A DNA stretch of 64,000 bases from Formicarius rufipectus (taxonomy: Eukaryota; Chordata; Aves; Passeriformes; Formicariidae), in NCBI GenBank assembly GCA_013399695.1, contig VXAU01004938.1, positions 2,067,394-2,131,393 of the forward strand, given 5' to 3'. The notes below the pieces were generated by a model, which saw only the letters and a list, made by a program, of their open reading frames with translations, made no database searches and was not told the origin of the DNA. Position numbers and translations under genes: made by a program. Below are positions 61,209 through 64,000 of this stretch, one piece after another. Each line of letters opens with the position of its first letter. Positions within the stretch are counted from its first letter, which is position 1.

Positions 61209-61298
<90 letters not shown>

Positions 61299-61318
61299 AA
61301 AAAAAAAACAGTAGAGAG
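61141..61318 (-). repeat. A/C-rich tract followed by an 81-nt uninterrupted poly(A)
   Basis: AAAC/AACCC blocks at 61141-61209 lead into 81 consecutive A residues at 61210-61290, then a few interrupted A runs. On the - strand (ABRA sense) it reads as a T/G tract like those in OXR1. The Lys- and Phe-rich frames are artefacts. Confidence 0.95.
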
Positions 61319-62499
61319 GACTGCAGAGTTGCAGAAAATTCTGTTTCCCTGCTGTTTGGGCAGTCCTTTACTTTTATTAAGCTACTTGAAAGACAGAATA
61401 GGAATCACAAAGATGTCCCAAGTTCAGATCTGTGCACCAGAAAGATTCCACTACTGGGTAGTGCTATAAGAGTAGAGCAAGAAGTGCAGACACTGTGCTC
61501 GGGATGGAGGAAGAACTAGGCGACCCAGTGCACTTTAATAGCTGTGGAATTGCCATTAGTTTGACTTAGCCATATTGAGAGACTGGTAAAAAAGCTCCAA
61601 AATACTTTTCTCCATCAATTTGGTGAAAAACTTCAGAAGAATTAAACATACAGAGTTGCCAAATAAATGTACCTTTCTTGTATGTTGTGACTTCAGAGCA
61701 TCCTGAGAATAGGTAGCGTGTCTGTACTTGTGACTGTACCTTATGCATGTGAGTGATTAACAGGTAAGTGTTTAACAGGTAGGTGTTGGCAGGAAACCAT
61801 TAAAATACACCAGTGGGGTAAAACTAGACAATCTCGTTTCCCAACAATGAACCAAATGTTCCTCTATAAAAGCTGTTGTCATGCAGAGAATGGGAAAGCT
61901 GTGATCCTTTGTCCTTTGCCCTGAATTATACCTTCATTGCGCAGAGGAACTGTGGGCACAGGGTTTGGTTTTGCAAAGGAATTTGTCTCCTGAATCCTAT
62001 GGAGATCCCAAAAGCCACAAAAACTTTGTGCCAGTGCAGTCTGAACTCCACCTGAAGCTTGGATTGTTTGCTTCATTGGCTCTTCATGTGGGAAGGTATT
62101 GGTGAAGCCAGGGGGAAAAAAAGCCTAAATGAATCAAAATTGCCTTGAAGAAGTGATGCCAACAGTCTCAGTGGAGCTGATGAGTAGAGATCATGGAAGG
62201 CTTATCCCTCAGCTGCAGCAAGCTGCTCCTTTTTCTCTCCGAGGCCCATGAGCTCTGAGAAAGTCCTAGAGCTTCAATTCCCCAGGTTGAGCAGAAAGAA
62301 GACAGTGAGGGAGATAGTAGGAGGCTGGAAAGTCTTTGTAGCCTGCTTTAACAGTCTAGAATGTATTCCCTCCTTTTCCTATTGAAACCTTTAATTTTCT
62401 TTCCTAGCAGAATACTATTATCACCTTCCTCATCCTACTTGTCTTCTCAGTGGATGAGAAAACCACCATCATTTCTATCCTTTTGCTATTATTGTGCCC

Positions 62500-62570
62500 A
62501 ATAATTTTGAAAAAAATAATAAGTTTGAAAAAAACTTATAAAACTTTCAAACAATAAGTTTGAAAAAAAA
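62500..62570. repeat. AATAAGTTTGAAAAAAA micro-tandem with internal inverted copy
   Basis: Three imperfect copies of an AATAAGTTTGAAAAAAA unit (near 62500, 62517, 62553), with an inverted piece (ACTTTCAAAC) between the second and third. Short and AT-rich, intronic in ABRA. Confidence 0.75.
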
Positions 62571-63224
62571 TCTTACTTTTCTAATGCATTTTCTAATTTA
62601 ACCATTTCTAGTGGCTCAAGTGCCATCTTTGCCATTGTTTAGCTTCATGACAAGTTAACACAGGGAACTGTGTACAATAGAAGCATTTTTATGCTTCTAC
62701 CACACCTACACAAAGGATTGTGGTTCCAAAGTGAAGGTTATGAATATTAACCCACTGTAAGAACTGCTTTACCCATACCAATCAACTAAATTAACCTGTT
62801 AACTGGAATGATCATCCTAAATGCATTCTGACCTTCTAGGAGGATAATATCCATGTCCCATATTCTCTCTGATTCTTTCTATAGGGGAAAGGTATGGATC
62901 CCTTTTGAATGTTTTGAGTTTCATATCCCTTTTGTTGCATCCCTTTGGCTCCTAAGCAGGATGACAATAGTGTTTCCTATGCCAGTAGGGTTTAACAGGC
63001 CTTCTACTAAGGAAGCAACCTTGTTCCAGTAAACAGTGCAACTAATGTGAGGAAAACAAAATACTGGCACTGATGCTTTTTTCCTTGGAATGTAGAGAGG
63101 AAAATGGGTGATATGCTTTAGCAACCGTGTACTTATGGCCTTTTAAAAGAATATTAAACCACGCTGAAAGGTTCATAAAAGCAACAGGCTGAAACAATAT
63201 ATTCTGAGGCTATAAAATAAATTT

Positions 63225-63234
63225 TTAAAAATAG
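63225..63234. promoter_or_regulatory. ABRA: MEF2-like site in ABRA intron
   Basis: TTAAAAATAG fits the MEF2 consensus YTAWWWWTAR. ABRA is a known MEF2-responsive muscle gene, so an intronic site is plausible, but in AT-rich DNA such matches arise by chance. Confidence 0.2.
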
Positions 63235-64000
63235 ATAGTTAAAAAATCCAGTCCTGAAAACAGCACTGTAAGTGCAGAAAATTATTTTTGTGTCAGATTT
63301 CAGTGGAACAGAGAGTGTCATGGTAAGCACTCATCAGTAGTGAGGTGTAAAATCCAAGCAGTGGGAATGATATAGCCTGCCTGTCTGTCTGCAGAGGGAT
63401 AAAAAAATCTGTTATGGCACTTTCATCGGTTTTTCATCAATGGTGCTGATCCCAGTTTTTCATTTCTGAAAAGGCGATTAAGATATGGTATGAACATCCT
63501 GGCCCTGGTCCTTTGATTCCTGCTGCCTTGCTCACCCTTTGACCACAGGCTAATTGGGTGGTTGAAAACTCTGACTTCTTGTCTCAAATTGCCTCCTGCT
63601 CGGCTTGCATTACATTTGTGCAAGTGATGGACATAGTGTAGAAGCTCCACCACTGGATGGCTCCGGTAGGAACCTGTGTCCTGATGCCAGCCTTTTCCCT
63701 CCTGCAGGCTTGGGCAGATTAGTTCTGCTGAGCCTGCTTCAGTAAAAATTTTCCCTCCAGATGTCCTCCCTGCTCAGAAACCCAGTGGGCAACACGTGGG
63801 CTGCACCTCAGCCGCAGCTCGGCACCACTGGCCTCAGAGACTGGGCTCCCCTTCATTGCAATTTTACAGCTAGACATGAGTTCTGCTTCCAAACAGTTCA
63901 GGTTCAACCACATATTCCTTTCTCCTTCCTTTGTTCCACAGCATTAGCAAGTCTGTAAAACAGAGGACTGGAGCACACAGTGTGCTCTAATGGCTGCATG

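Larger units (their letters stand above)
60123..64000 (-). other. ABRA: ABRA intron (partial)
   Basis: At least 3.9 kb. I searched both strands for the ABRA N-terminal motif (GWQQWANE-like) and found none, so exon 1 is outside the window. The intron contains a + strand T/G patch near 60824-60860, the poly(A)/A-C tract at 61141-61318, a tandem A-rich micro-repeat at 62500-62570 and a MEF2-like site at 63225-63234. No CR1 was recognised here. Confidence 0.75.

Noticed and set aside
61097..61314. Poly-Lys and poly-Phe frames
   Set aside because: Direct translations of the poly(A)/A-C tract. Likewise the Phe/Gly frames at 28001-28192 come from a T/G tract.
63423..63958. Possible ABRA exon 1 or promoter near the right edge
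   Set aside because: The GC content rises slightly and an E-box-like CACGTG is present, but no ABRA N-terminal motif is found on either strand.

Overview
This window is vertebrate nuclear DNA, almost certainly from a bird. It has short coding exons with GT-AG junctions inside long AT-rich introns. The dominant interspersed repeat is CR1 LINE, with copies on both strands showing the avian CR1 3'-end wording, plus one clear solo LTR and several weaker LTR-like segments. There is no bacterial or phage architecture, CRISPR array or rRNA, and I recognised no tRNA.

From the left edge to about 53.15 kb the + strand carries the 3' two-thirds of OXR1 (oxidation resistance 1). Eleven coding exons lie between 3505 and 51292. 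They join in frame to 701 codons plus stop and cover the GRAM/PH-like region, a long acidic disordered linker, and the C-terminal TLDc domain. The 5' exons, including the LysM domain, lie before the window. Inside the 19-kb intron between exons 19640-19802 and 38865-38945 is a separate first coding exon at 29484-29549. It encodes a 22-residue N-terminus and splices in phase to the TLDc exons. It therefore marks an internal promoter for the short TLDc-only OXR1 isoform: 243 aa, or 216 aa if the 81-bp exon is skipped.

The segment from about 53.2 to 58.2 kb is intergenic, with CR1 and LTR-like debris. On the - strand, 60122-59645 is the last coding exon of ABRA (STARS, actin-binding Rho-activating protein), with a probable 3' UTR below it. 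OXR1 and ABRA are convergent, stop codon to stop codon about 8.35 kb apart, which agrees with the neighbouring OXR1-ABRA order known on human chromosome 8q. The rest of the window (60.1-64 kb) is the ABRA intron. Exon 1 of ABRA is not in the window.

Non-genic features include a 513-bp solo LTR with 7-bp flanking repeats, a 1.4-kb CR1 copy with broken reverse-transcriptase sequence, and a frameshifted antisense remnant of a Myb/SANT-like DNA-binding gene in the big OXR1 intron. There are also two GC/CpG-rich islands of foreign character, several T/G-homopolymer tracts mostly on the transcribed gene's sense strand, an 81-nt uninterrupted poly(A), and a few perfect inverted repeats. I found no undescribed multi-gene system. 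The internal OXR1 promoter/exon and the Myb/SANT-like pseudogene are the observations most worth following up.
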